DNA of 5,277 nt from Bifidobacterium breve (lineage in GTDB: Bacteria; Actinomycetota; Actinomycetes; S36-B12). The notes beneath the pieces are model-generated. The model saw nothing but the letters and a program-made list of their open reading frames with translations. It had not been told where the DNA came from and searched no databases. Shown here piece after piece: positions 1 to 5,277 of this stretch. The stretch spans positions 1 through 5,277 of the forward strand of contig CALPZT020000150.1 in the NCBI GenBank assembly GCA_943328365.2, read 5' to 3'. The translations under genes were made by a program, and so were the position numbers. The number at the start of each line of letters is the position of its first letter. Position 1 is the first letter of the stretch.

Positions 1-167
1 CGCGAGAAGTAGGTGGCCTCGCCGGTCGTCAGGGTGCGCTCGAGTGCAGGACGATCCATCCACGCCATCATGAGGACCTCTCGCGTATCCCACTGCTGAG
101 CGATAGCCGGGACGAGGCCATCGCCGTTGAACCGGACGCTCTCGAGAAGCTCTGCTGGTGAGGCCAT
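1..167 (-). CDS. hisI: Phosphoribosyl-AMP cyclohydrolase HisI, N-terminal part (runs off the window)
   Basis: Reading the minus strand from the ATG at 165-167 gives 55 complete residues before the window ends, with no stop. The visible protein has the HisI signature in order: VRFN (11-14), LVPAIAQ (18-24), VLMMAWM (31-37) and TYFS (52-55), which in the family leads into the SRSR segment. The family enzyme hydrolyses the purine ring of phosphoribosyl-AMP to give ProFAR, using a metal in the cytoplasm. The gene follows hisF by 28 bp and is probably co-transcribed with it. No good Shine-Dalgarno precedes the ATG, and an in-frame GTG at 171-173 is a possible alternative start adding two residues. 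The metal-binding cysteines of HisI lie in the missing C-terminal half and cannot be checked. Whether a HisE domain is fused downstream is also unknown. The identification rests on recognised motifs and operon context. Confidence 0.93.
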   Translation of the reverse strand, partial: MASPAELLESVRFNGDGLVPAIAQQWDTREVLMMAWMDRPALERTLTTGEATYFS

Positions 168-195
168 GCCCACATTCTGCCGTGCGCCGAGAGGA

Positions 196-999
196 CTAAG
201 AACCCGACTCAGGCCGCGCCCGCTTCATCGCTCGGACCGGCAGCCCGGCCGTGGCAAGCGTCAATTTCACGGACTCGATCGATAGTTCGCCGAAATGGAA
301 GATGCTCGCCGCAAGGACGGCATCGGCGCCTGCGCGCACTGCCGGGACGAAATCATCAAGCCTGCCCGCACCGCCGCTCGCGATAATCGGGACCGTGACC
401 TGCTCCCTGACGAAGGAAATGAGCGGAAGGTCGTAGCCGGACTTCGTGCCGTCGGCATCCATGGAGTTGAGGAGGATTTCGCCTGCGCCCCGGAGGGTGC
501 CCTCGACGGCCCACTCCACGGCATCGACGCCGGTGCTCGTCCGGCCACCGTGGGTTGTGACCTCGAAGCCACTCGGCGTGCGGACCCCCTCGGGGCATCG
601 CCTCGCATCGATCGACAGCACGACGCATTGTGAGCCGAACCTGTCTGCCGCTGCATTGAGCAGGTCGGGATCGGTGAGCGCCGCGGTGTTGACGCTCACC
701 TTGTCGGCGCCAGCGCGAAGCAGCCGATCGAAATCAGCGACCGCTCGGACCCCGCCACCGACGGTGAGCGGAATGAACACCGACTCAGCGGTTCTCCTCA
801 CCACGTCGAGCATCGTCGAACGGTCAGAGCTCGATGCCGTGATATCGAGGAAGACCAGCTCATCGGCGCCCTCGCGGTCGTATCGCGACGCGAGCTCGAC
901 CGGATCACCCGCATCGCGGAGATCAGTGAAGTTCACTCCCTTCACGACACGGCCGGCGTCGACGTCAAGGCATGGGATGACCCGGATTGCGACGGTCAT
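196..999 (-). CDS. hisF: Imidazole glycerol phosphate synthase cyclase subunit HisF
   Basis: This 267-residue protein is slightly longer than the usual 250-260. HisF is the TIM-barrel synthase that combines PRFAR with ammonia from HisH to make imidazole-glycerol phosphate and AICAR, in the cytoplasm as a HisH-HisF heterodimer. Seen in the sequence: IPCLDV with catalytic Asp12, VVKGVNF (18-24), the phosphate-binding TVGGGV (79-84), DKVSVN (99-104), SIDA with the second catalytic Asp131, MDADGTKSGYD (180-190) and IIASGGAG (205-212). Arg6, Glu47, Lys100 and Glu174 align with the residues that gate the ammonia tunnel in the Thermotoga enzyme. The ATG at 997-999 is chosen because it puts IPCLDV at the family's usual distance from the N-terminus. 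Its ATGA overlaps the priA TGA stop by four bases, and no Shine-Dalgarno is visible, which suggests translational coupling. The open frame continues upstream to 1281 only as a shadow of priA. The protein ends at TAG 196-198 with a short polar tail. Confidence 0.97.
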   Translation of the reverse strand: MTVAIRVIPCLDVDAGRVVKGVNFTDLRDAGDPVELASRYDREGADELVFLDITASSSDRSTMLDVVRRTAESVFIPLTVGGGVRAVADFDRLLRAGADKVSVNTAALTDPDLLNAAADRFGSQCVVLSIDARRCPEGVRTPSGFEVTTHGGRTSTGVDAVEWAVEGTLRGAGEILLNSMDADGTKSGYDLPLISFVREQVTVPIIASGGAGRLDDFVPAVRAGADAVLAASIFHFGELSIESVKLTLATAGLPVRAMKRARPESGS

Positions 1000-1760
1000 G
1001 GTCGGGGCGGAGCCCACTCGTACGGGTCGAGCCGCGGCTCCATCGCCGCGATCGCCTCCGCGAGGGTGAATGCGCCGTCGTAGAGGGCCCGGCCGACGAT
1101 CGCTCCTTCGACCCCGAGTGGAACCATCTCGGCGAGCCGGTGGAGGTCCTCGAGCCGCGAGACTCCGCCAGATGCGATGACCGGGCGATCGGTCGCCTCG
1201 CAGACCTCCTTGAGGAGGTTCAGATTCGGCCCCTGCATCGTCCCGTCCTTCGCGACGTCGGTGACGACATAGCGGGCGCAACCAGCGGCATCGAGCCGGG
1301 CCAGGGTCTCCCAGAGATCGCCGCCCTCCTGGGTCCAGCCCCGAGCGGCAAGGGTGTGGCCACGCACGTCGAGCCCCACCGCAATCTGCTCGCCGTGCTC
1401 GCGAATGACCCGCTCGGTCCAGTCGGGATCCTCAAGGGCAGCGGTGCCGAGGTTGACTCGGGTGCAGCCGGTCGCGAGAGCCGCGGCGAGGGATGCATCG
1501 TCGCGGATACCGCCCGAGAGTTCGACGCTCACGTGGCTGCGAATCTCAGACACCACATGGGCAAGGAGCGCTGCGTTGCTGCCGCGGCCGAAGGCAGCAT
1601 CGAGGTCAACGAGGTGGATCCACTCCGCACCCTGCTCGACCCACGCTCGAGCAGCGTCGATCGGTGAGCCGTACTCGGTCTCGCTTCCTGCCTTGCCCTG
1701 CACGAGCCGTACGGCTTGGCCCGCTGAGACGTCAACGGCGGGAAGGAGGACAAGTCTCAT
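996..1760 (-). CDS. priA: Phosphoribosyl isomerase A: HisA of the dual HisA/TrpF (PriA) type
   Basis: This is a 254-residue TIM barrel that isomerises ProFAR to PRFAR (the HisA reaction). In actinobacteria the orthologue PriA also converts phosphoribosyl anthranilate in tryptophan synthesis, replacing TrpF. Seen: LLPAVDV with catalytic Asp10, AVRLVQGKAG (16-25) including Arg18, HLVDLDAAFG (49-58), VELSGGIRDD (79-88), GLDV with Asp131, ARGW with Arg140 and Trp142, and KDGT with Asp172. Arg18, Arg140 and Trp142 correspond to Arg19, Arg143 and Trp145 that give Mycobacterium PriA its two specificities. The loop between Asp131 and Arg140 has the shorter Streptomyces-like length. The residues after about 240 form a Pro/Trp-containing tail. 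The start at ATG 1758-1760 puts the first strand at the expected place. An in-frame GTG at 1770-1772, preceded by AGGG at about eight bases, would add four residues. The gene follows hisH after 97 bp and overlaps hisF by four. Dual activity is inferred from residues, not shown. Confidence 0.95.
   Translation of the reverse strand: MRLVLLPAVDVSAGQAVRLVQGKAGSETEYGSPIDAARAWVEQGAEWIHLVDLDAAFGRGSNAALLAHVVSEIRSHVSVELSGGIRDDASLAAALATGCTRVNLGTAALEDPDWTERVIREHGEQIAVGLDVRGHTLAARGWTQEGGDLWETLARLDAAGCARYVVTDVAKDGTMQGPNLNLLKEVCEATDRPVIASGGVSRLEDLHRLAEMVPLGVEGAIVGRALYDGAFTLAEAIAAMEPRLDPYEWAPPRP
1204..1219 (-). repeat. Palindrome within priA carrying a full Shine-Dalgarno-like sequence
   Basis: Two perfect 7-base inverted arms, ACCTCCT and AGGAGGT, are separated by TG on the plus strand. 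In the priA message this can fold as a six-pair stem with a four-base loop. The 3' side reads AAGGAGGT, the complement of the usual 16S rRNA tail, and encodes Lys184-Glu185-Val186. No ATG or GTG lies at a proper distance downstream, so it is not read as a gene start. The function is unknown and it may be chance in a G/C-rich gene. Confidence 0.5.
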
Positions 1761-1857
1761 CGGCTCGGACACACGCGAAACCCTATGCCACGTCCGAGTG
1801 GGCAGGACACCGCACGAAAACTGGGTCTCGATGCTCGACTCGCCGGGTGGCCGAGCC
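1761..1857 (-). other. hisH-priA intergenic gap
   Basis: This 97-bp gap is the only sizeable break in an otherwise overlapping operon. It contains a 7-bp inverted repeat next to the priA start, described separately. No convincing promoter is visible: a TAGGGT at 1780-1785 fits a loose TAnnnT -10, but no TTGAC-like -35 lies at the right distance. No U-tract follows the inverted repeat, so it does not look like a simple intrinsic terminator. Confidence 0.7.
1764..1798 (-). repeat. Inverted repeat (7-bp arms) ending three bases before the priA ATG
   Basis: CTCGGAC at 1764-1770 is the exact reverse complement of GTCCGAG at 1792-1798, with a 21-base spacer. In minus-strand RNA the stem could be extended inward by three G-U pairs. 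The 3' arm occupies the place where the priA ribosome-binding site should be and overlaps the alternative GTG start at 1770-1772. It could mask priA initiation or be an operator or processing signal; this is inference, and a 7-bp repeat can arise by chance. Confidence 0.4.
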
Positions 1858-2496
1858 CTATCGAAGGGTCCCGACCCAGTTCTCGAGCAGCGCAAGGCCC
1901 GCATCACCGGACTTCTCCGGGTGGAATTGGGTAGCGACGAGCGGGCCATTCTCGACCGCCGCGACGAAGTCAACCCCGTGGTGTGCCCAGGAGACGAGGG
2001 GCGGGCGACGTGTGGGGTCGTGGTCGGTCAGCTCCCATCTCGTCACTCCGTATGAGTGGACGAAGTAGAAGCGCTCCCCCTCAAGCCCGGCGAGGATCCG
2101 AGACCCGGTTGCTGCCGAGACCGTATTCCAGCCCATGTGCGGCAGGACGGGTGCCTCGAGCGGCTCGACGACGCCGGGCCACTCGCCGAGGCCCTCGCAC
2201 TCGACCCCGTGCTCGACCCCCCGATCGAACAGAACCTGCATGCCGACGCAGATGCCGAGCACCTGACGCCCGCCGGCGAGCCTGCGGTCGACAATCGCAT
2301 CGCCCCTCACCTTTCTGATCCCTTCCATGCATGCGGCGAATGCGCCGACGCCGGGCAGGACGAGCGCTCGGGCTTCGATCGCATGTTCGTAGTCACTGGA
2401 GATCGTCACCGTCGCGCCGACGTGCTCGAGTGCTCGCTGGGCAGATCTCAGATTGCCCGACCCGTAGTCCAGGATCGTGACGTCGCTCGCGCTCAC
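1858..2496 (-). CDS. hisH: Imidazole glycerol phosphate synthase glutaminase subunit HisH
   Basis: This is a 212-residue class I glutamine amidotransferase, normal length for the family. It hydrolyses glutamine and passes the ammonia through the HisF barrel to PRFAR. Seen: the opening ILDYGSGN (8-15), the oxyanion-strand PGVGAF (48-53), the nucleophile motif GICVGMQ (81-87) with Cys83, HMGWN (120-124), the FVHSY segment (145-149), and FHPEKS (191-196) giving His192 and Glu194 to complete the triad. The start is GTG at 2494-2496, sharing GTGA with the hisB TGA stop; the only purine-rich stretch upstream lies too far away (about 14 bases) to be a normal Shine-Dalgarno. It probably initiates by coupling to hisB translation. 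Its partner hisF is two genes downstream, with priA between, as is common in actinobacterial his operons. The gene ends at TAG 1858-1860 and is followed by the 97-bp gap. Confidence 0.97.
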   Translation of the reverse strand: MSASDVTILDYGSGNLRSAQRALEHVGATVTISSDYEHAIEARALVLPGVGAFAACMEGIRKVRGDAIVDRRLAGGRQVLGICVGMQVLFDRGVEHGVECEGLGEWPGVVEPLEAPVLPHMGWNTVSAATGSRILAGLEGERFYFVHSYGVTRWELTDHDPTRRPPLVSWAHHGVDFVAAVENGPLVATQFHPEKSGDAGLALLENWVGTLR

Positions 2497-3089
2497 GAGC
2501 CGGTGAGGGTCCCCTTCGTCGACGGCACGCCGACGACGCGGGGGTCTCTCGTCACCGCATCGCGCAGCGAGCGGGCCACCGATTTGAACTGTGCCTCGAC
2601 CACGTGATGGGCATTGCGACCCGAGATCACCCGGACGTGAAGGGTGATCTGAGCTGTCGCGACGATCGACTCCCAGATGTGGCGGGTGAGCGTGGTGTCG
2701 TAGGAGCCGATGAGCTCGACGATCTGCGGCTCCTCATGGACGAGGTAGGGCCGGCCAGAGAGGTCGACCGCCGACTGCACGAGGCATTCGTCGAGCGGCA
2801 CGAGTGCATCGCCGAACCGCCGCAGGCCTGCGCGATCGCCGAGTGCCTCGTTGATTGCCTGCCCCAGCGCGAGCGATGTGTCTTCAACCGTGTGGTGCGC
2901 ATCAACCTCGAGGTCGCCAGTCGTGCGGACGATGAGATCCAGGCCTCCGTGCTTCGCGAGCTGGGCGAGCATATGGTCGAAGAACGGAACCCCGGTCGCC
3001 ACCTCGCTCGATCCGGAGCCGTCGAGGTCGACCTCGACGAGGACGTGGCTTTCCTTCGTCGATCGTTCGACGCGGGCCGTGCGATTCAT
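2493..3089 (-). CDS. hisB: Imidazoleglycerol-phosphate dehydratase HisB (monofunctional)
   Basis: This 198-residue protein matches the single-domain dehydratase found in actinobacteria. It has no histidinol-phosphate phosphatase domain of the kind fused in E. coli. It dehydrates imidazole-glycerol phosphate to imidazole-acetol phosphate using a manganese centre, and family members assemble into 24-mers. Seen: the N-terminal NRTARVERSTKES, GVPFFDHML (33-41) with His39, KHG with His47, DAHHTVED (63-70) with His65/His66, the central ECLVQSAVDLSGRP (101-114), and NAHHVVEA (159-166) with His161/His162 followed by Lys169. These are the two repeated HH motifs that hold the metals. The start is ATG at 3087-3089, overlapping the hisC TGA by four bases. 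It has the best ribosome-binding site in the window, GGAAGG six bases upstream. The open frame continuing to 3341 is only the hisC shadow. The missing phosphatase step must be encoded elsewhere. Confidence 0.97.
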   Translation of the reverse strand: MNRTARVERSTKESHVLVEVDLDGSGSSEVATGVPFFDHMLAQLAKHGGLDLIVRTTGDLEVDAHHTVEDTSLALGQAINEALGDRAGLRRFGDALVPLDECLVQSAVDLSGRPYLVHEEPQIVELIGSYDTTLTRHIWESIVATAQITLHVRVISGRNAHHVVEAQFKSVARSLRDAVTRDPRVVGVPSTKGTLTGS

Positions 3090-4258
3090 CGGCTGCCTTC
3101 CGTGAGCTGGTCGTGAGCGACGGGAGATCGCCCGGTCGCGATACGCAGTGCGGACCTGAACATATCGTTCTCGCGAGGGGTGCCGATGCTCACGCGTAGC
3201 CAGCCGGCCGGCTCTGGCTGCCGGATGAGCACGCCTTGATCCAGGAGCGCCCGCCACACGCGGTCGCGATCGTCGACCCCGCTGAACATGATGAAGTTCG
3301 CGTCGCTCGGCAGCGTGGTGAAGCCCTCGTCCACCAGCCAATCGAAGAGGCGGTCGCGCTCATCGCGGAGCATCGCGACCTGGGCGAGGAGGGTGCGTGC
3401 GTGCCCAAGTGCTGCGAGTGCCACCGCCTGCGTGACCGCTGACAGGTGATACGGGAGCCGCACGACACACAGGGCGTCGATCACAGCCGAATCAGCCGCG
3501 ATCGCGTATCCGACGCGCGCACCGGCAAGGCCGAAGGCCTTGCTCATCGTGCGGGTCACGACGAGGTTCGGGTACTGGTCGAGGAGTTCGAGCGCCGATG
3601 GGGTGCCGTCGCGACGGAACTCGGCGTACGCCTCGTCGACGACGAGCATCGCCCCGTGAGCGAGGGCCGCGTCGGCGATCTCGCGCAGGTGGTGACCCGG
3701 AAGCACGGTGCCGGTCGGATTATTGGGCGACGTGACGATGACGATGCTCGGCCGCTCCTCGCTGATCGCAGCGAGCGCCAGCGCGACATCGATCTGAAAT
3801 TCGTCGTCGCGGGGAACGAAGGCGAAGCGGGTGAACGTGTCACGCGCGTACTCGGGGTACATCGAATAGGTGGGCGAGAAGCTCAGCGCCGATTGTCCCG
3901 GGCCTCCGAAGGCGAGGAACAGATGGTGCATCACCTCATTGGAGCCGTTCGCGACCCACACCTGCTCGGCGCTGACCCGAGCCGGGGTCTCAGCTCCGGC
4001 ATAGACGGCGAGTGCCGCACGCAGTTCAGTCGCATCACGGTCGGGGTAGCGGTTGAGCCCGGAGACGACCGATCTCACAGACTCGGTTACAGCCTCGACG
4101 ACGTCGTCAGGCAGCGGGAACGGGTTCTCATTGACGTTGAGGCGCGCCGCTACGTCGAGCTGGGGTGCTCCATAGGAGTGGACGCCGACGAGGTCGGGCC
4201 GAATGGGCAGGGTGAACCTTGCGACGTCAGCCGTCTGCGCGCCGTGCGTCTCCTTCAT
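3086..4258 (-). CDS. hisC: Histidinol-phosphate aminotransferase HisC
   Basis: From the ATG at 4256-4258 this is a 390-residue PLP-dependent fold-type I aminotransferase. It is a little longer than the usual 350-370, mostly through N- and C-terminal extensions. It converts imidazole-acetol phosphate and glutamate to histidinol phosphate. Seen: NENP (43-46), RYPD (70-73), NGSNE (104-108), SPTYSMYP (128-135), SPNNPTG (177-183) with PLP-contacting Asn180, VVDEAY with Asp208 and Tyr211, TMSKAFGLAGARVGY with Schiff-base Lys240 and phosphate-binding Arg248, and LRVSIGT with Arg355 for the substrate carboxylate. The start region reads GTGATG. The GTG at 4259-4261 would give a four-base overlap with the hisD TGA, and the ATG a one-base overlap (TGATG). 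Neither has a clear Shine-Dalgarno, so the choice is open by one codon. Related aromatic or phenylalanine aminotransferases share this fold, but the his-operon position settles the assignment. Confidence 0.96.
   Translation of the reverse strand: MKETHGAQTADVARFTLPIRPDLVGVHSYGAPQLDVAARLNVNENPFPLPDDVVEAVTESVRSVVSGLNRYPDRDATELRAALAVYAGAETPARVSAEQVWVANGSNEVMHHLFLAFGGPGQSALSFSPTYSMYPEYARDTFTRFAFVPRDDEFQIDVALALAAISEERPSIVIVTSPNNPTGTVLPGHHLREIADAALAHGAMLVVDEAYAEFRRDGTPSALELLDQYPNLVVTRTMSKAFGLAGARVGYAIAADSAVIDALCVVRLPYHLSAVTQAVALAALGHARTLLAQVAMLRDERDRLFDWLVDEGFTTLPSDANFIMFSGVDDRDRVWRALLDQGVLIRQPEPAGWLRVSIGTPRENDMFRSALRIATGRSPVAHDQLTEGSR
3096..3101 (-). promoter_or_regulatory. Ribosome-binding site of hisB
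   Basis: The minus strand reads GGAAGG, six bases before the hisB ATG, inside the last codons of hisC. It supports the ATG at 3087-3089 as the hisB start and is the only good Shine-Dalgarno next to a start codon in this window. Confidence 0.7.
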
Positions 4259-5277
4259 CACGAGCCGAAGGAGGGTTCGGTGCGTGCCCTAATTGCATCG
4301 CCATGCCCGGGCAGGTCCTCGGCATCCGCGAGGGCGACCACGTGCGCTGCAACATCGGCGAGGGCCTGCTCGTCGTAGTCGATGACATGGATCCCTCGAA
4401 GGAAAGACTGGACTGAAAGCCCGGACGAGTGCCGTGCCGAGCCAGCGGTCGGCAGGACATGATTGGAGCCGGCACAGTAATCACCGAGCGAGACAGGCGA
4501 CCAGGTGCCGACGAAGATGGCACCTGCATTGCGCACGCGCATGGCGACCTCGCGGGCATTCACGGTGTGGATCTCCAGGTGCTCGGCGCCATAGGCGTCG
4601 ATGACTCGCAGCCCGGCCTCGAGGTCGTCGACAAGAACGATGGCACTCTGCACGCCACTGAGCGCCTCGGCAATGCGTTCGCGATGCTTCGTGCGAGGAA
4701 CCTGCGCTGCGACTTCGGCATCGACAGCGTCGGCCAGGGCAACGGAATCGGTGACGAGGAGCGCCGCCGCAAGAACGTCATGCTCGGCCTGGCTGATGAG
4801 ATCGGACGCGACATGCCGAGGAATCGCGTACTGATCGGCGAGGACGGCGATCTCGGTCGGCCCTGCCTCGCTGTCGATGCCGATCACGCCCTGCAGAGCC
4901 CGCTTGGCGGCGGTGACGAAGATATTGCCCGGGCCGGTGACGAGATCGACGGCCCGGCATTCGGTGCCGTCAGGCAGTTCAACGCCATAGGCGAGCATCG
5001 CCACAGCCTGGGCTCCGCCAACCGAGTAGACCTCGTCGACGCCGAGGAGCGAGCACGCCGCAAGCACGGTCGGGTGGGGCCATCCGTCGAAATCCTTCTG
5101 CGGAGGCGACACCACTGCCAGCGATCCCACCCCGGCCACCTGCGCCGGCACCACGTTCATCACGACACTGCTCGGATACACCGCGCGACCACCGGGCACG
5201 TACAGGCCAACCCGGTCGACCGGAACCCATCGCTCGGTGACCGTGCCACCCGTGGCGACGAGGGTCGTCACATCCGA
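4258..5277 (-). CDS. hisD: Histidinol dehydrogenase HisD, lacking its N-terminus (runs off the window)
   Basis: The minus-strand frame is open from the window edge to the TGA at 4258-4260. It gives 339 residues of a protein usually 430-445 long, so roughly the first 100 residues lie outside. The GTG at 5269-5271 is an internal valine, not the start, because family similarity continues through it. HisD is a zinc enzyme that oxidises L-histidinol to L-histidine in two NAD-dependent steps. In fragment numbering, seen are TVTERWVPVDRVGLYVPGG (12-30), VGGAQAVAML (86-95), TGPGN (114-118), EAGPTEIAVLAD (137-148), ISQAEHD with zinc ligands Gln163 and His166, GAEHLEIHT with catalytic Glu232 and His233, GDYCAGSNHVLPT with zinc ligand Asp266 and His273, and LPGHG with the last zinc ligand His325. 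The stop codon overlaps the hisC start. Any operon promoter or leader would lie beyond the window upstream of this gene. Confidence 0.97.
   Translation of the reverse strand, partial: SDVTTLVATGGTVTERWVPVDRVGLYVPGGRAVYPSSVVMNVVPAQVAGVGSLAVVSPPQKDFDGWPHPTVLAACSLLGVDEVYSVGGAQAVAMLAYGVELPDGTECRAVDLVTGPGNIFVTAAKRALQGVIGIDSEAGPTEIAVLADQYAIPRHVASDLISQAEHDVLAAALLVTDSVALADAVDAEVAAQVPRTKHRERIAEALSGVQSAIVLVDDLEAGLRVIDAYGAEHLEIHTVNAREVAMRVRNAGAIFVGTWSPVSLGDYCAGSNHVLPTAGSARHSSGLSVQSFLRGIHVIDYDEQALADVAAHVVALADAEDLPGHGDAIRARTEPSFGS

Noticed and set aside
446..1069. 207-codon plus-strand open frame opposite hisF
   Set aside because: It is a Ser/Thr/Pro/Arg-rich product typical of a frame shadow, fully antisense to hisF and the end of priA.
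1000..1281. N-terminal extension of hisF upstream of its ATG
   Set aside because: The extra residues are Arg/Gly/Pro-rich and overlap priA. The conserved IPCLDV strand begins right after the ATG at 997-999.
1780..1785. Possible internal promoter (-10 TAGGGT) upstream of priA on the minus strand
   Set aside because: There is no TTGAC-like -35 at 16-18 bp spacing. TAnnnT alone is too loose to support a promoter.
1764..1798. Inverted repeat as a rho-independent terminator after hisH
   Set aside because: The loop is long (21 bases), the stem is only seven perfect pairs, and no run of U follows. The next gene starts immediately.
1354..2055. 233-codon plus-strand open frame across hisH and priA
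   Set aside because: It is a low-complexity Ser/Arg/Ala-rich shadow, antisense to hisH and priA, with no family motif.
3090..3341. N-terminal extension of hisB upstream of its ATG
   Set aside because: It overlaps the conserved C-terminus of hisC, and the ATG at 3087-3089 has a proper Shine-Dalgarno and the family N-terminus.
3446..4378. 310-codon plus-strand open frame opposite hisC and the end of hisD
   Set aside because: It lies entirely antisense to two well-supported genes. Long antisense frames are expected in G+C-rich DNA where the coding strand's third positions are G or C. The translation shows no recognisable motif and has no ribosome-binding context of note.
5269..5271. GTG as the real start of hisD
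   Set aside because: Family-type sequence begins before it, the frame is open to the window edge, and about 100 N-terminal residues of HisD would otherwise be missing.

Overview
The window is one strand of a histidine-biosynthesis operon from a high-G+C bacterium, almost certainly an actinobacterium (Actinomycetota). Evidence for this is the G/C-rich third codon positions, the gene order hisD-hisC-hisB-hisH-hisA-hisF-hisI, the GTG and ATG starts embedded in upstream TGA stops, and a HisA homologue that looks like the actinobacterial dual-substrate enzyme PriA. I cannot place it below phylum/class level from this sequence alone.

All genes lie on the minus strand, so transcription runs from high to low coordinates. 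In transcription order they are: hisD (4258-5277, N-terminus outside the window), hisC (3086-4258), hisB (2493-3089), hisH (1858-2496), hisA/priA (996-1760), hisF (196-999) and hisI (1-167, C-terminus outside the window). hisD/hisC, hisC/hisB, hisB/hisH and priA/hisF overlap by one to four bases at the stop/start. The exceptions are a 97-bp gap between hisH and priA, which holds a 7-bp inverted repeat, and a 28-bp gap between hisF and hisI. No gene-free stretch exceeds 100 bp. No promoter, terminator, RNA gene, mobile element or CRISPR could be supported.

Together the genes cover most of the pathway. HisI opens the PR-AMP ring. HisA/PriA isomerises ProFAR to PRFAR. The HisH glutaminase feeds ammonia to the HisF cyclase, which makes imidazole-glycerol phosphate (IGP) and AICAR. 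HisB dehydrates IGP, HisC transaminates imidazole-acetol phosphate, and HisD oxidises histidinol to histidine. The missing steps (hisG, hisE, histidinol-phosphate phosphatase) are not in this window. Every protein carries its family's catalytic residues where visible, with no frameshift or decay.

This is an ordinary core-metabolism region, and I found no undescribed system. The points worth a second look are the PriA-type specificity residues (implying a link to tryptophan synthesis), the inverted repeat directly upstream of the priA start, and a full Shine-Dalgarno-like sequence inside a palindrome within priA.
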